This document shows, piece by piece, positions 56,089-64,000 of a stretch of DNA of 64,000 nucleotides; positions within the stretch are counted from its first letter, which is position 1, and each line of letters starts with the position of its first letter. The notes below the pieces were generated by a model. That model did no database searches. It was not told the origin of the DNA and was given only the letters and a program-made list of their open reading frames with translations. Origin of the DNA: Fischerella sp. JS2 (GTDB lineage: Bacteria > Cyanobacteriota > Cyanobacteriia > Cyanobacteriales > Nostocaceae). The position numbers and the translations under genes are program-made. The stretch is taken from contig NZ_CP135918.1 of the NCBI RefSeq assembly GCF_032393985.1, positions 806,001 to 870,000 of the forward strand, given 5' to 3'.

Positions 56089-56122
56089 AAGAGCGGGTTG
56101 ATAATTCAGCCCGCTCTTTAAA
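56089..56122 (+). terminator. Strong hairpin terminator after the DUF2949 gene
   Basis: AAGAGCGGGTTGA (56089-56101) pairs with TCAGCCCGCTCTT (56106-56118), with one G-U pair and a 4-nt loop. It is followed by TAAATT and a later TTTTTT. Confidence 0.75.
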
Positions 56123-56577
56123 TTACTTAATAATTTTTTGTTAGCTGTTTGTTATAGGTTGGTTGTTGGTTGTTGTTGGTGAAAATCCCCGTGACTGAAA
56201 GAATGCACTTATGCAAGGGTAAAACTGTTGAAAAGCTTTGCTCTTTTCACAGAAGAATAGAAAAGAGGATATAAAAATTTTGATCCTAATGAGATAGTAA
56301 GAAAATATACCGAAGATCTTATGATTGGTTTGCTTAAATATATTTAAAATTTGGTCTTTTTTTGATTTTAATGTTATCAACAACCGTATTTTTTCGGTTA
56401 TTTATTTGTCATAAAGAATGTATTATTAAACTAAAAATACTTAATCTAGCCTTTTCCTTCGTAAAAACTGTATAAATATGCATAGTTTTGTATTGTTCTA
56501 TCTATCCTCCTTTGTAAGGAACTAGGAACAAAAGTACAATTAAAATCCCTATTAATGCCTACGTGTCTTGACGCCTG
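56123..56577. other. Spacer before the sensor kinase, no gene seen
   Basis: 455 bp. It contains a GGTTGGTTGTTGGTTG repeat (56158-56176) and otherwise AT-rich DNA that must hold the sensor kinase promoter. A minus-strand frame across it (56141-56383) has no coding character. Confidence 0.5.
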
Positions 56578-59391
56578 TTGATTCCTGTGTGTTTATCATC
56601 TAATCCTTCTTCTTTAGTCCAGCAAATACCAGTTGGCTTAATGCTACTGGGTGCAAATGCAGAAATTCTCTTTTGCAATGTGCTAGGTTGTAAGTTGCTG
56701 CATCGCACAGAAACAGAACTCTTGGGAACTACTGCTTTTGGTGCTAATTGGCAAGTTGTGCAAGCAGGGGAAACAGCATTTACTAATCCAAAACTACTGC
56801 TTTCGCAACAAGAAAATTTGGTGTTAGGTATTGCTCATCCCCAAAATGGTAGTTATATTTGGTTACTGGTAAATACTCAACCTCAAGATTATAAAGAGCA
56901 AACAATTTGTACTTTTAGTCATCTCCCTGAACAACAAAGCAGTCAACTTAGTCTACGTCGTACTCATACTCGCTTGGAGCAACAAAATCAAGTTTTGTTA
57001 GCACTGGCTAAGAGTAAAACTATGGCACAAGGCGATTTTAATACTGCTCTAGATGAAATTACAGAAACTGCTGCTAGCACTTTGGGGGTAGAACGTGTCA
57101 GCGTCTGGCTGTACAATCGCGATCGCTCCAAAATTCACTGCCTTAACCTCTACGAACAAACCCCCAACCGCCACAGCAATGGCGCAGAACTAGCAGCAGT
57201 CAACTATCCAGCATACTTTCAAGCTTTACAAACAGAGCGTACTATTGCCGCAGATGATGCCTATAGCGATCCGCGTACCTATGAATTTGGCACAGCATAT
57301 TTGCCTGCGGTTGGCGTCACATCTATGTTAGATGCACCCATTTGGTTAGAAGGGGAAATGATCGGTGTAGTTTGCCACGAGTTTACCGGGGGTGTGCGCC
57401 ATTGGACTATTGAAGAACAAAATTTTGGGGGTTGTATAGCTGATTTAGTAACCTTGGCAATGGAAGCCAGCCAGCGTCAAAAAGCACAAGAAGCGCTACG
57501 GCAAAGTGAAGCCAAGTTTCACAAACTTACAACTCACATGCCAGGGATGATTTATCAGTTTGTCTTACATCCTGACGGTGCGATGAATTTTCCCTACGTC
57601 AGTTCCTATTGTTGGGAAATGTTTGAATTAGAATCAGAACAGATCCAACAAAATGCACAACTGTTACTATCACAGGTTCACCCTGATGATCGCTACAGTT
57701 TAGATGAGTTGATCGCTATCTCAGCCGAAACTTTAGAGCCTTGGGTGTGGGAAGGACGTTTTATAAGTCCTAGTGGTAAGTTGAAATGGCTTTCTGGTGC
57801 TTCTCGTCCAGAGAAACTAGCAAATGGCGACATTCTCTGGGATGGCTTGTTAATGGACATCACAGAATGCAAACAGACTGAAGCTGCTTTGGCGAAGCGA
57901 GAACGTTATTTAGCAATACTAGTAGAAGTACAGCGACGATTATTAGCTGATGATACAGATGGGAGTTGTTACACCCATATTTTAGAACCATTAGGGCAAG
58001 CTTCTGGCGCTAGTCGCGTTTACTTGTTCGAGAACTATCGAGATCACTCAGGACAGTTGTTTACCTATCAACGTGGCGTATGGTGTGCTGGAGGTATTAA
58101 TAATCCAGCTTTATCAAATTTACCCTTACCAGAGGTTTTTCCCCATTGGATTGAATTGTTAGCAAAAGGTGATATTGTTGCAGGTCTTGCTACTGAATTT
58201 CCACAGCCAGAACAAGGTATACTGGCTACTCATCATATTCTCTCCATTCTAGTTTTACCTCTAATGGTAAATAGTGAATTTTGGGGATTCATAGGTTTTG
58301 ATAATTGTCAAGAAGCACGTCCCTGGGATTCCTTAGAAGTAGATCTATTGGCAGCAGCAGCAGCAGCAGTTGCTCTCCACCAAGAAAGAGCATTAGCAGA
58401 AAAATCGCTGGCTCAGGCTAAGGATGAATTAGAAATTCAAGTCGATAAGCGAACCAAGGCTTTAAAAGATGCCAATCAGCAATTATTAATAGAAATTGCT
58501 GAACGTTCAGCTGCTCAACGTGCCCTGCAAGTTTCTTTAGAAAACTTGAAAAAAGCCCAAACCCAACTTGTTCAAAGTGAAAAAATGTCTTCTCTAGGGC
58601 AAATGGTTGCTGGTATTGCCCATGAAATCAATAATCCGATTAGTTTTATTGCTGGCAATTTAGTATACGCTAATCAATACACATTTGATCTTCTAGAGAT
58701 ATTACGCTTATATCAAGAATATTGTCCTCAACCAGGCTCGGAAATTTTCCAGCGATCGCAAGAAATAGATTTCGATTTTTTGCTAACGGATCTGCCCAAA
58801 ATTTTAGAATCCATGCAAGTCGGTGCGAAACGTATTAGTGATATAGTCCTTTCTTTAAGAAACTTCTCACGCCTTGATGAAGCTGAGATGAAACGTGTCG
58901 ATTTGCACGCAGGAATTGATAGTACCCTGTTAATCTTACAACACCGACTTGATTCTAAAAATCGCAATCCTCAAATTCAAATTATTAAAGAGTATGGTGA
59001 ATTACCAGTTGTTGAATGCTATCCGGGTAAACTCAATCAAGTCTTTTTTAATATTTTGAGTAATGCAATTGATGCCATAGAAGATAGTAATCGGGAAGAA
59101 AGCTACAAATACCAATTACCTACTATTCGTATTTCCACTGAACTTGTTGCTAATAATGTACGGGTACGAATTGCTGATAATGGCCCTGGGATAAGTGAAC
59201 AAATCAAAGCACAAGTATTTGACCCCTTCTTTACTACCAAACCTGTGGGTAGTGGTTCTGGCTTAGGATTATCTATTAGTTATCAAATTATCGTTGAAAG
59301 TCACAAAGGCATTTTGTCTTGCGCTTCCCAAGAAGGGAAAGGAACAGAATTTTGTATTGAAATTCCGGTTTGGCAGAATGTTAGTTGTTAA
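56578..59391 (+). CDS. Large GAF/PAS sensor histidine kinase
   Basis: About 937 residues. Domains in order: N-terminal PAS (about 14-130), GAF1 (about 140-300, with WLYNRDRSKIHC), PAS/PAC (about 310-440, ending GLLMDITE), GAF2 (about 450-605), coiled coil (about 605-680), then a HisKA-like H-box AHEINNP and a complete HATPase_c (NILSNAID, DNGPGIS, FDPFFTTK, GSGLGLSIS). There are no TM helices, so it is cytoplasmic. The GAF Cys needed for bilin attachment is not evident in the usual place. Starts available are TTG 56578 or GTG 56587; no ATG occurs before residue 22, which would cut the PAS. Orphan, no regulator adjacent. Confidence 0.9.
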   Translation: MIPVCLSSNPSSLVQQIPVGLMLLGANAEILFCNVLGCKLLHRTETELLGTTAFGANWQVVQAGETAFTNPKLLLSQQENLVLGIAHPQNGSYIWLLVNTQPQDYKEQTICTFSHLPEQQSSQLSLRRTHTRLEQQNQVLLALAKSKTMAQGDFNTALDEITETAASTLGVERVSVWLYNRDRSKIHCLNLYEQTPNRHSNGAELAAVNYPAYFQALQTERTIAADDAYSDPRTYEFGTAYLPAVGVTSMLDAPIWLEGEMIGVVCHEFTGGVRHWTIEEQNFGGCIADLVTLAMEASQRQKAQEALRQSEAKFHKLTTHMPGMIYQFVLHPDGAMNFPYVSSYCWEMFELESEQIQQNAQLLLSQVHPDDRYSLDELIAISAETLEPWVWEGRFISPSGKLKWLSGASRPEKLANGDILWDGLLMDITECKQTEAALAKRERYLAILVEVQRRLLADDTDGSCYTHILEPLGQASGASRVYLFENYRDHSGQLFTYQRGVWCAGGINNPALSNLPLPEVFPHWIELLAKGDIVAGLATEFPQPEQGILATHHILSILVLPLMVNSEFWGFIGFDNCQEARPWDSLEVDLLAAAAAAVALHQERALAEKSLAQAKDELEIQVDKRTKALKDANQQLLIEIAERSAAQRALQVSLENLKKAQTQLVQSEKMSSLGQMVAGIAHEINNPISFIAGNLVYANQYTFDLLEILRLYQEYCPQPGSEIFQRSQEIDFDFLLTDLPKILESMQVGAKRISDIVLSLRNFSRLDEAEMKRVDLHAGIDSTLLILQHRLDSKNRNPQIQIIKEYGELPVVECYPGKLNQVFFNILSNAIDAIEDSNREESYKYQLPTIRISTELVANNVRVRIADNGPGISEQIKAQVFDPFFTTKPVGSGSGLGLSISYQIIVESHKGILSCASQEGKGTEFCIEIPVWQNVSC

Positions 59392-59708
59392 ATTAGGGAA
59401 CTCTGAACAGGGAACACTAATCAAGAACTGATCACAGTTAAATGTCCATGTATTGTGGGAATATTCAATATTTTATCGAACTCATATCTGAAATTTTCGC
59501 GCTCAACTGTTATTTAAAATAACGTATTTCATATTTCAATAGATATCTTGCAAAATTCAGGATAAATTTTTATTACGACCACAGATGAACACAGATGAAC
59601 ACAGATGTAGACGCGCTCATAGGCTTAAAGCAGACTACACAGCTGAACATAAAGTTTATCGGTGTTTATCGGTGTTCGTCTTTTGAAAAATAGACTTTTG
59701 CAACAGTT
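59392..59708. repeat. Spacer with composite dispersed repeat
   Basis: CACAGATGAACACAGATGA (59582-59600) is followed by GTAGACGCGCTCATAGGCTT (59609-59628) and a TATCGGTGTTTATCGGTGTT tail (59658-59677), the same three-part order as near 37880-37975 but rearranged. An AGACTTTTGCAACAG fragment closes the block near 59692. No gene seen. Confidence 0.75.
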
Positions 59709-60227
59709 CTAATGTTGACACTGTGCTTTTACCATCACTATATGAATAAACTCGCTCTTGCCATTAGTATAAGCTTCTCGATCTGTAGGAAAACGTGCTA
59801 CTAAATCTCTTTTTAAAGCTTCATAACGCTTTGCTTCTTCAGGATGCATCCGCAAATAATCCCGGAATAACTTTCGCTGCCAAAATTCACCATGTGCCTC
59901 AACAATATGAACGTGATGCGTGCGACATTTGCCGTATGGCGGCATTCCTTTCACAAAAAACATCCTTCCTGAACGTGGATCATCTCGCCAATAAACATAG
60001 CTCAGCACTTCTAACACAGGAATAGCTTGTTTGGCATCCTCTAAAGAACGCACTCCCACCATAATATCAATCACTGGTTTGGCTGCAAGTCCTGGTATCG
60101 CCGTACTACCAATATGCTCAATCTCAACAACCAAATCACTTCCTAGTACTTGCCAAATACGTATTGCTTCTTCCGCAAACATAATTTGCCATCGCGGATC
60201 GTATTCAGCAATCACCACCTCATCCAT
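59709..60227 (-). CDS. GrpB/UPF0157 nucleotidyltransferase-like protein
   Basis: 172-residue member of the GrpB family in the nucleotidyltransferase superfamily: VVIAEYDPRWQIMFAEEA, the diagnostic IEHIGSTAIPGLAAKPVIDIMVG, then HHVHIVEA and LFRDYLRMHPEEAKRYEALK. The GS and paired Asp of a nucleotidyltransferase core are present in IGST and DIM. Substrate unknown. It is divergent from rpmI with a 93-bp gap. Confidence 0.87.
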   Translation of the reverse strand: MDEVVIAEYDPRWQIMFAEEAIRIWQVLGSDLVVEIEHIGSTAIPGLAAKPVIDIMVGVRSLEDAKQAIPVLEVLSYVYWRDDPRSGRMFFVKGMPPYGKCRTHHVHIVEAHGEFWQRKLFRDYLRMHPEEAKRYEALKRDLVARFPTDREAYTNGKSEFIHIVMVKAQCQH

Positions 60228-60320
60228 CTTTACTTCTCCTTATTACTTCTTCGCGCCTTTGCGGTTAGTTTCTAAATTCGATAGTTTATAATGATAGATT
60301 GTGTCGTTTTAAAACCCATC

Positions 60321-60518
60321 ATGCCTAAACTCAAAACTCGCAAAGCCGCGGCAAAACGGTTCCGCGCTACCGGCAGTGGTAAAATCGTACGTCGCAAGGC
60401 ATTCAAAAACCACCTGCTCGAACACAAAACTTCTAATAAAAAGCGTAAGCTTTCCAAAATGGTTCTTGTGGACGAGCGCGATGCCGAAAACGTGCGTTTG
60501 ATGCTCCCCTATTTGTAA
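60321..60518 (+). CDS. rpmI: 50S ribosomal protein L35
   Basis: 65-residue basic ribosomal protein: [20 protein letters not shown], then [21 protein letters not shown]. The family start MPKLKT fixes ATG 60321; the frame is open upstream but that part is not conserved. It forms the usual rpmI-rplT pair with a 22-bp gap. infC is not adjacent. Confidence 0.98.
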   Translation: MPKLKTRKAAAKRFRATGSGKIVRRKAFKNHLLEHKTSNKKRKLSKMVLVDERDAENVRLMLPYL

Positions 60519-60540
60519 TTTGTTCAGGAATACTTAAGCT

Positions 60541-60897
60541 ATGACAAGGGTAAAACGCGGTAACGTTGCTCGTAAACGCCGCAAAAAAATTCTCAAACTC
60601 GCCAAGGGTTTTCGTGGTTCTCACTCTACTCTGTTTAGAACCGCTAATCAACAAGTAATGAAGGCGCTGCGGAGTGCCTATCGCGATCGCAAAAAGCGCA
60701 AACGTGATTTCCGTCGCCTCTGGATTACCCGCATCAATGCTGCTGTTCGTCAACATGGCATGAGCTACAGCCAGTTTATCGGTAATCTCAAAAAAGCTAA
60801 CATCCAACTCAATCGCAAAATGTTGGCACAAATGGCTGTCCTCGATCCAACTGGTTTTGCTAAAGTGGCACAATTAGCAAGCCAAGCTAAAAGTTAA
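60541..60897 (+). CDS. rplT: 50S ribosomal protein L20
   Basis: 118-residue primary rRNA-binding assembly protein of the large subunit: [20 protein letters not shown], ending with [14 protein letters not shown]. Length and both conserved ends match the family. AGGAA precedes the ATG. In many bacteria L20 represses its own operon through the leader; no such structure was examined here. Confidence 0.98.
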   Translation: MTRVKRGNVARKRRKKILKLAKGFRGSHSTLFRTANQQVMKALRSAYRDRKKRKRDFRRLWITRINAAVRQHGMSYSQFIGNLKKANIQLNRKMLAQMAVLDPTGFAKVAQLASQAKS

Positions 60898-60900
60898 ACC

Positions 60901-61779
60901 ATGTGTAGTCCTAGACAAGTAATCATGGGGAGATGGGGTGATAGGGTGATGGGGAGAAAAACCCAGCACCAAACACTTAGCTCCTGCAATTACTTTTTTA
61001 GGAGTATTGGCAAAAAAATAATTCTTTTGTTGTTGCTATTTGCCCTTGTAATTGTAGGTACACAATCATCAGCATCTGCCGCAGAACTGACAAAAATTCA
61101 GCGGCGGGGCTATTTAAATATAGCTGTCAAAGATAATTTGCGTCCCTTGGGATTTAGAGACACAAAAGGCGATCTCCAAGGTTTGGAGATTGACTTAGCC
61201 CAACAATTAGCAGCAGATTTACTCGGGAAAGCAAATGCTGTCAAACTCAAACCTGTAGCTAATCGCGATCGCCTCTCACAAGTATTAGACAACAAAGTTG
61301 ATCTCACTATTGCCAGGGTGACAGCAACCGAATCACGCGCCCGCTTGGTAAGCCTAAGTATTCCTTACTACTTTGATGGCACGAGATTAATTACAAAAAA
61401 TACCTCTATACAGAATCTAGGCGACTTAGAAAAACAGAAAATAGCTCTTCTCAACAACTCTAGTACGATAGCCGATGTTCGGTATTATTTGCCACATGCA
61501 GATTTGGTAGGGGTTGATTCTTATCAAGAAGGGCGATCGCTTCTAGAAAATAATACTGTAGTAGCTTTTGCCGCCGATACTAGTGTCCTTAGTGGTTGGG
61601 TGCAACAATATCCTCAGTATCGGCTACTGACAATAAAGCTATCAACTGAACCTTTATCTGTAGTCATGCCTAAGGGATTGCAGTATGATGATCTGCGACG
61701 TCGAGTAAATGGAGCGATCGCACGTTATTTGGAAACAGGTTGGCTTCAGCAACGCGCTCAACACTGGAGTTTACCGTAA
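60901..61779 (+). CDS. Periplasmic amino-acid-type solute-binding protein (SBP_bac_3)
   Basis: Up to 292 residues. A signal peptide (hydrophobic IILLLLLFALVIVG, cleavage after ASA) precedes a family-3 binding domain: LTKIQRRGYLNIAVKDNLRPLGFRD, LQGLEIDLAQQLAADLLG, VDLTIARVTATESRA. It may bind a polar amino acid; no permease or ATPase gene is nearby. The frame begins only 3 bp after rplT. Possible starts are 60901, 60925 and 60949; the later two lie in a GGGGAGATGGGGTGAT repeat, and 60949 gives the most normal signal peptide. Confidence 0.85.
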   Translation: MCSPRQVIMGRWGDRVMGRKTQHQTLSSCNYFFRSIGKKIILLLLLFALVIVGTQSSASAAELTKIQRRGYLNIAVKDNLRPLGFRDTKGDLQGLEIDLAQQLAADLLGKANAVKLKPVANRDRLSQVLDNKVDLTIARVTATESRARLVSLSIPYYFDGTRLITKNTSIQNLGDLEKQKIALLNNSSTIADVRYYLPHADLVGVDSYQEGRSLLENNTVVAFAADTSVLSGWVQQYPQYRLLTIKLSTEPLSVVMPKGLQYDDLRRRVNGAIARYLETGWLQQRAQHWSLP

Positions 61780-61991
61780 AATAGTCATTGGTCAATGGTT
61801 ATTGGTCAATGAGGAACATCCTAAATGTTTGAGTTTATTTTTTAACGCAAAGGGTCGCAGAGGTTAACGCAAAGGAACACAGAGTGTTAATCGAGTTACT
61901 TCGTTTTGCTTTTGAAAAATTGGGATGCTTCTGGTCAATGGAAAAAACTATTGACTCTAGACGATTGACACTTGAGTTTGGACAATTGAAA

Positions 61992-62516
61992 ATGGATAGC
62001 AATTTAGCGGTTATTTATCTTGCAATCTTGGTGGGTATTCTTTTATTTACCTTTATTAATGTTGTTCCCCAGATTTTCAAAAATCGTAAAATAGAAAGAA
62101 ACTTTTCTCGCTTGCGAAACAAACTCTCAAAAGAAAAAGGAACAACTCAAGAGTATTACGAATTAGCTAGTATCTATTCAGAAAAAAAAGTCTATTCTCA
62201 AGCGGTGACTCTGTTTCAAAAAGCTCTCAAAGCCGCAGAAGAAGAGGGAGAAGAAAATATAGCTGTGATCTACAATGGGCTAGGTTTCGCTTACTTTGCC
62301 CAAGAACAGTATGATTTAGCAATTCGCCAGTACAAAGAGGCGCTGAAAATAAAGCCGGATTATGTTACAGCATTAAATAATCTTGCTCATGCATACGAGC
62401 GCAAAAATTTAACTGCTCAAGCATTACAAGCTTACGAAGAAGCACTTAAGTACGATCCGAAGAACTCTACTGCTAAACGACGTGCTGAATCTTTACGACG
62501 TTTGGTAACTACGTAA
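61992..62516 (+). CDS. ycf37: Photosystem I assembly protein Ycf37-like (TPR)
   Basis: 174 residues from ATG 61992. One N-terminal TM helix (VIYLAILVGILLFTFINVV) is followed by a basic linker and three TPR units (about 60-165, including YNGLGFAYFAQEQYDLAIRQ). Size and layout match Ycf37, a thylakoid protein helping assemble or stabilise photosystem I trimers. The open frame extends to 61884, but the upstream part is not conserved in style. Other TM-TPR proteins are possible. Confidence 0.82.
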   Translation: MDSNLAVIYLAILVGILLFTFINVVPQIFKNRKIERNFSRLRNKLSKEKGTTQEYYELASIYSEKKVYSQAVTLFQKALKAAEEEGEENIAVIYNGLGFAYFAQEQYDLAIRQYKEALKIKPDYVTALNNLAHAYERKNLTAQALQAYEEALKYDPKNSTAKRRAESLRRLVTT

Positions 62517-62581
62517 TTATTGTTTGTGGGTTGTTTATGAATGATAGTTGTTCCCATGCTAAACGCGGAAATATTTTAGGG

Positions 62582-62657
62582 AGGCTCTATCTCAAATAAA
62601 ATTGAGGAGGCAGAGCCTATTTGTTATTTTATTATTACCAGGCTTTAGCCTGGTAAT
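62582..62657 (+). terminator. Two consecutive hairpins after ycf37
   Basis: The first hairpin has arms AGGCTCT (62582-62588) and AGAGCCT (62612-62618), with inner CTCAA/TTGAG pairing, followed by ATTTGTTATTTT. The second is a perfect 11-bp stem ATTACCAGGCT (62634-62644) with AGCCTGGTAAT (62647-62657). The first is the likelier terminator. Confidence 0.65.
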
Positions 62658-62754
62658 GAGTGAATAATTTGGTCGCTACAGTGACTAATGTTACAGTCTA
62701 TTTACACTTAATCGCGGATTTACTGTGATTTTTTGTTACTAAGTTATATATTTC

Positions 62755-64000
62755 ATGGTTGAGCAACGAAACCAGACACAGTCTGCTAATCAAGCTATTG
62801 CAGACGAGATGAAGGCTTATCTGCAAGCATGTTTAGCAAATCGCTACTTCATGGGGTCAGTATTAGTTGCCTGTGCAGGTGAAGTACTCTTGAGTGCAGG
62901 CTATGGCATGGCTAACCTTGAACATAATGTTCCAAATATTCCCCAAACGAAGTTCCGTCTCGGTTCCATTACTAAGCAGTTCACAGCAACGGCAATTTTG
63001 CAACTTCAAGAGCAAGGTTTGCTTGAAGTGCATCAAGAGATTTCAGCTTATTTGCCTAACTACCCTAACGGCGAGCAAATTACTATTCATCACCTGCTCA
63101 ACCACACTTCTGGTATTCCCAACTATACAGAATTTTCTAACTTTGAGCAGCAAAAGAAAATCAAGGTAATGTTGGATGATTTGATAGCCCGGTTTAGCAG
63201 TGAACCACTAGAGTTTACGCCAGGTGAAAGCTACCGCTACACTAACTCTGGTTACGTAGTGCTTACTAAGATTATTGAAATAGTCTCTGGTCACTCCTAT
63301 GCCGATTATCTGCAACATCAGATTCTTGAACCTTTAGGAATGCTTGATTCAGGCTATGATCGGCAAGAGTTGATTTTGCCCCATCGAGCTTCGGGCTACA
63401 TTTTCTCTGGCGAAGTATACCAGAATGCAGATTTTGTCGATATATCATGGTCATCGGGCGCTGGGGGAATGTATTCAACGATTGAAGATCTCTATAAATG
63501 GGAGCAAGGGCTTAATACAGATACAGTATTGAGCGCCGAGTCCAGAGAAATGATGTTTACACCCAAGGTCGTGATTCGAGAAGCAGAAAATGGTAAAGGA
63601 TATTACCACGGCTATGGAGGAATTATATGTACTCATTATGGACGCAAGCTTTTGTACCACGGTGGTGGGATTGATGGCTTTAGCACTCGCATTGCTAGAT
63701 ATCCAGATGAACAAGTTTCTATTATTGTGCTTACTAACATTGACGCAGCAGTAGTAGCACCAGTTATATCTATTACGAATGATTTAGCTGCTATTTTATT
63801 TAATCAACCTTATGAGCTGCCTATGCAACGGCAAGTGATTGAACTTGATCCTGCCATTTATGATGCCTATGTCGGACAATATGAACTAGAACCTGGATGG
63901 GTCATGATAGTTACAAAAAAGTCTGATCGCATTTTTACTCAATGGGCTGGACAAGAACGAGTAGAAATGTTTCCAGAGTCTTCAACAAAGTTTTTTTTGA
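62755..64000 (+). CDS. Beta-lactamase-family serine hydrolase (class C/DD-peptidase type), 3' end outside window
   Basis: 415 residues visible and the frame is still open at the right edge. It has the class C/AmpH-like triad: SITK (S71, K74), YTN (Y162, N164) and HGG in place of KTG (H302). A C-terminal DUF3471-like domain begins near residue 365 (LDPAIYDAYVGQYELEPGW). No signal peptide is visible at the N-terminus (MVEQRNQTQSANQ), so it is probably cytoplasmic or uses another route. The substrate may be an ester or D-amino peptide; resistance to lactams is unlikely to be its role. Confidence 0.9.
   Translation, partial: MVEQRNQTQSANQAIADEMKAYLQACLANRYFMGSVLVACAGEVLLSAGYGMANLEHNVPNIPQTKFRLGSITKQFTATAILQLQEQGLLEVHQEISAYLPNYPNGEQITIHHLLNHTSGIPNYTEFSNFEQQKKIKVMLDDLIARFSSEPLEFTPGESYRYTNSGYVVLTKIIEIVSGHSYADYLQHQILEPLGMLDSGYDRQELILPHRASGYIFSGEVYQNADFVDISWSSGAGGMYSTIEDLYKWEQGLNTDTVLSAESREMMFTPKVVIREAENGKGYYHGYGGIICTHYGRKLLYHGGGIDGFSTRIARYPDEQVSIIVLTNIDAAVVAPVISITNDLAAILFNQPYELPMQRQVIELDPAIYDAYVGQYELEPGWVMIVTKKSDRIFTQWAGQERVEMFPESSTKFFL

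Noticed and set aside
55971-56118. Short frame MWHEICLLRRLAIRK after the DUF2949 gene, with an AGGAGA site
   Set aside because: It runs through the terminator hairpin and has no conserved features; the site is probably fortuitous.
56141-56383. 80-residue minus-strand frame before the sensor kinase
   Set aside because: Ends in a GGTTGTTGG repeat, AT-driven Phe/Ile/Lys composition and no domain.
1-64000. tRNA genes
   Set aside because: No T-loop GTTCRANYC with a matching acceptor stem was recognised in the spacers; a covariance-model scan would be decisive.

Overview
The window comes from the chromosome of a filamentous, probably heterocyst-forming cyanobacterium (Nostocales-like). The evidence is the cyanobacterial gene content (petM, ycf39, ycf37, nblR-like, DUF2949, DUF1838, a PATAN-REC regulator), frequent HIP1 octamers (GCGATCGC, for example 4961-4968 and 46142-46149), many heptameric STRR arrays typical of Nostocales, and a large minus-strand polysaccharide cluster whose content matches the heterocyst envelope polysaccharide (HEP) island of Anabaena. 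Species cannot be fixed from the sequence. No rRNA, tRNA, CRISPR array, intact insertion sequence or phage was seen.

Region 1 (1-848): the 3' end of a cytochrome P450 gene. Region 2 (904-24775, all minus strand): the HEP-like island, read from right to left. It starts with nucleotide-sugar genes: glucose-1-phosphate cytidylyltransferase, an LhgO-type FAD oxidoreductase, an SDR epimerase/dehydratase, an RmlC-type epimerase and a SAF-domain NAD-linked oxidoreductase. A GT4 glycosyltransferase and a Wzc/BY-kinase follow. Next come a HepC-like initiating sugar transferase and a HepA-like ABC exporter, then a methyltransferase, five GT2 and one more GT4 glycosyltransferases, and a Wzy/O-antigen-ligase-like membrane protein. 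Together these can make CDP-linked sugars, build an oligosaccharide on a lipid carrier, export it and polymerise it. Candidate terminators and long spacers split the island into several transcription units.

Region 3 (25368-29107, minus): a compact vWA / PP2C phosphatase / divergent kinase-TPR operon resembling the TerY-P phospho-signalling triad. Region 4 (29711-47227): mixed housekeeping and accessory genes. These are a PATAN-REC regulator, pheT, a YciI protein, a secreted glycine-zipper protein, DUF1838, a Dam-type adenine methylase, a TrpF-like isomerase, an AbrB-family membrane protein, a PEP mutase/isocitrate lyase-family enzyme, a histidine kinase, murE, a glutaredoxin-like protein, an exported beta-carbonic anhydrase, a CAP protein, an RNase D and a Cys-less rhodanese.

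Region 5 (47682-64000): a membrane-anchored TAXI-type binding protein with a duplicated cytoplasmic tail, a decayed small gene holding a perfect 21-bp inverted repeat, pdxA, petM-ycf39, nadK, an NblR-like regulator, DUF192, DUF2949, a large GAF/PAS sensor kinase, a GrpB-family protein, rpmI-rplT, an amino-acid-type binding protein, ycf37, and the 5' part of a beta-lactamase-family serine hydrolase cut by the window edge. Intergenic DNA is rich in STRRs, MITE-like inverted repeats and a composite dispersed repeat family. Several of these elements touch or encode protein termini.

All family and synteny statements come from recalled knowledge and reading of motifs; no database search was run.
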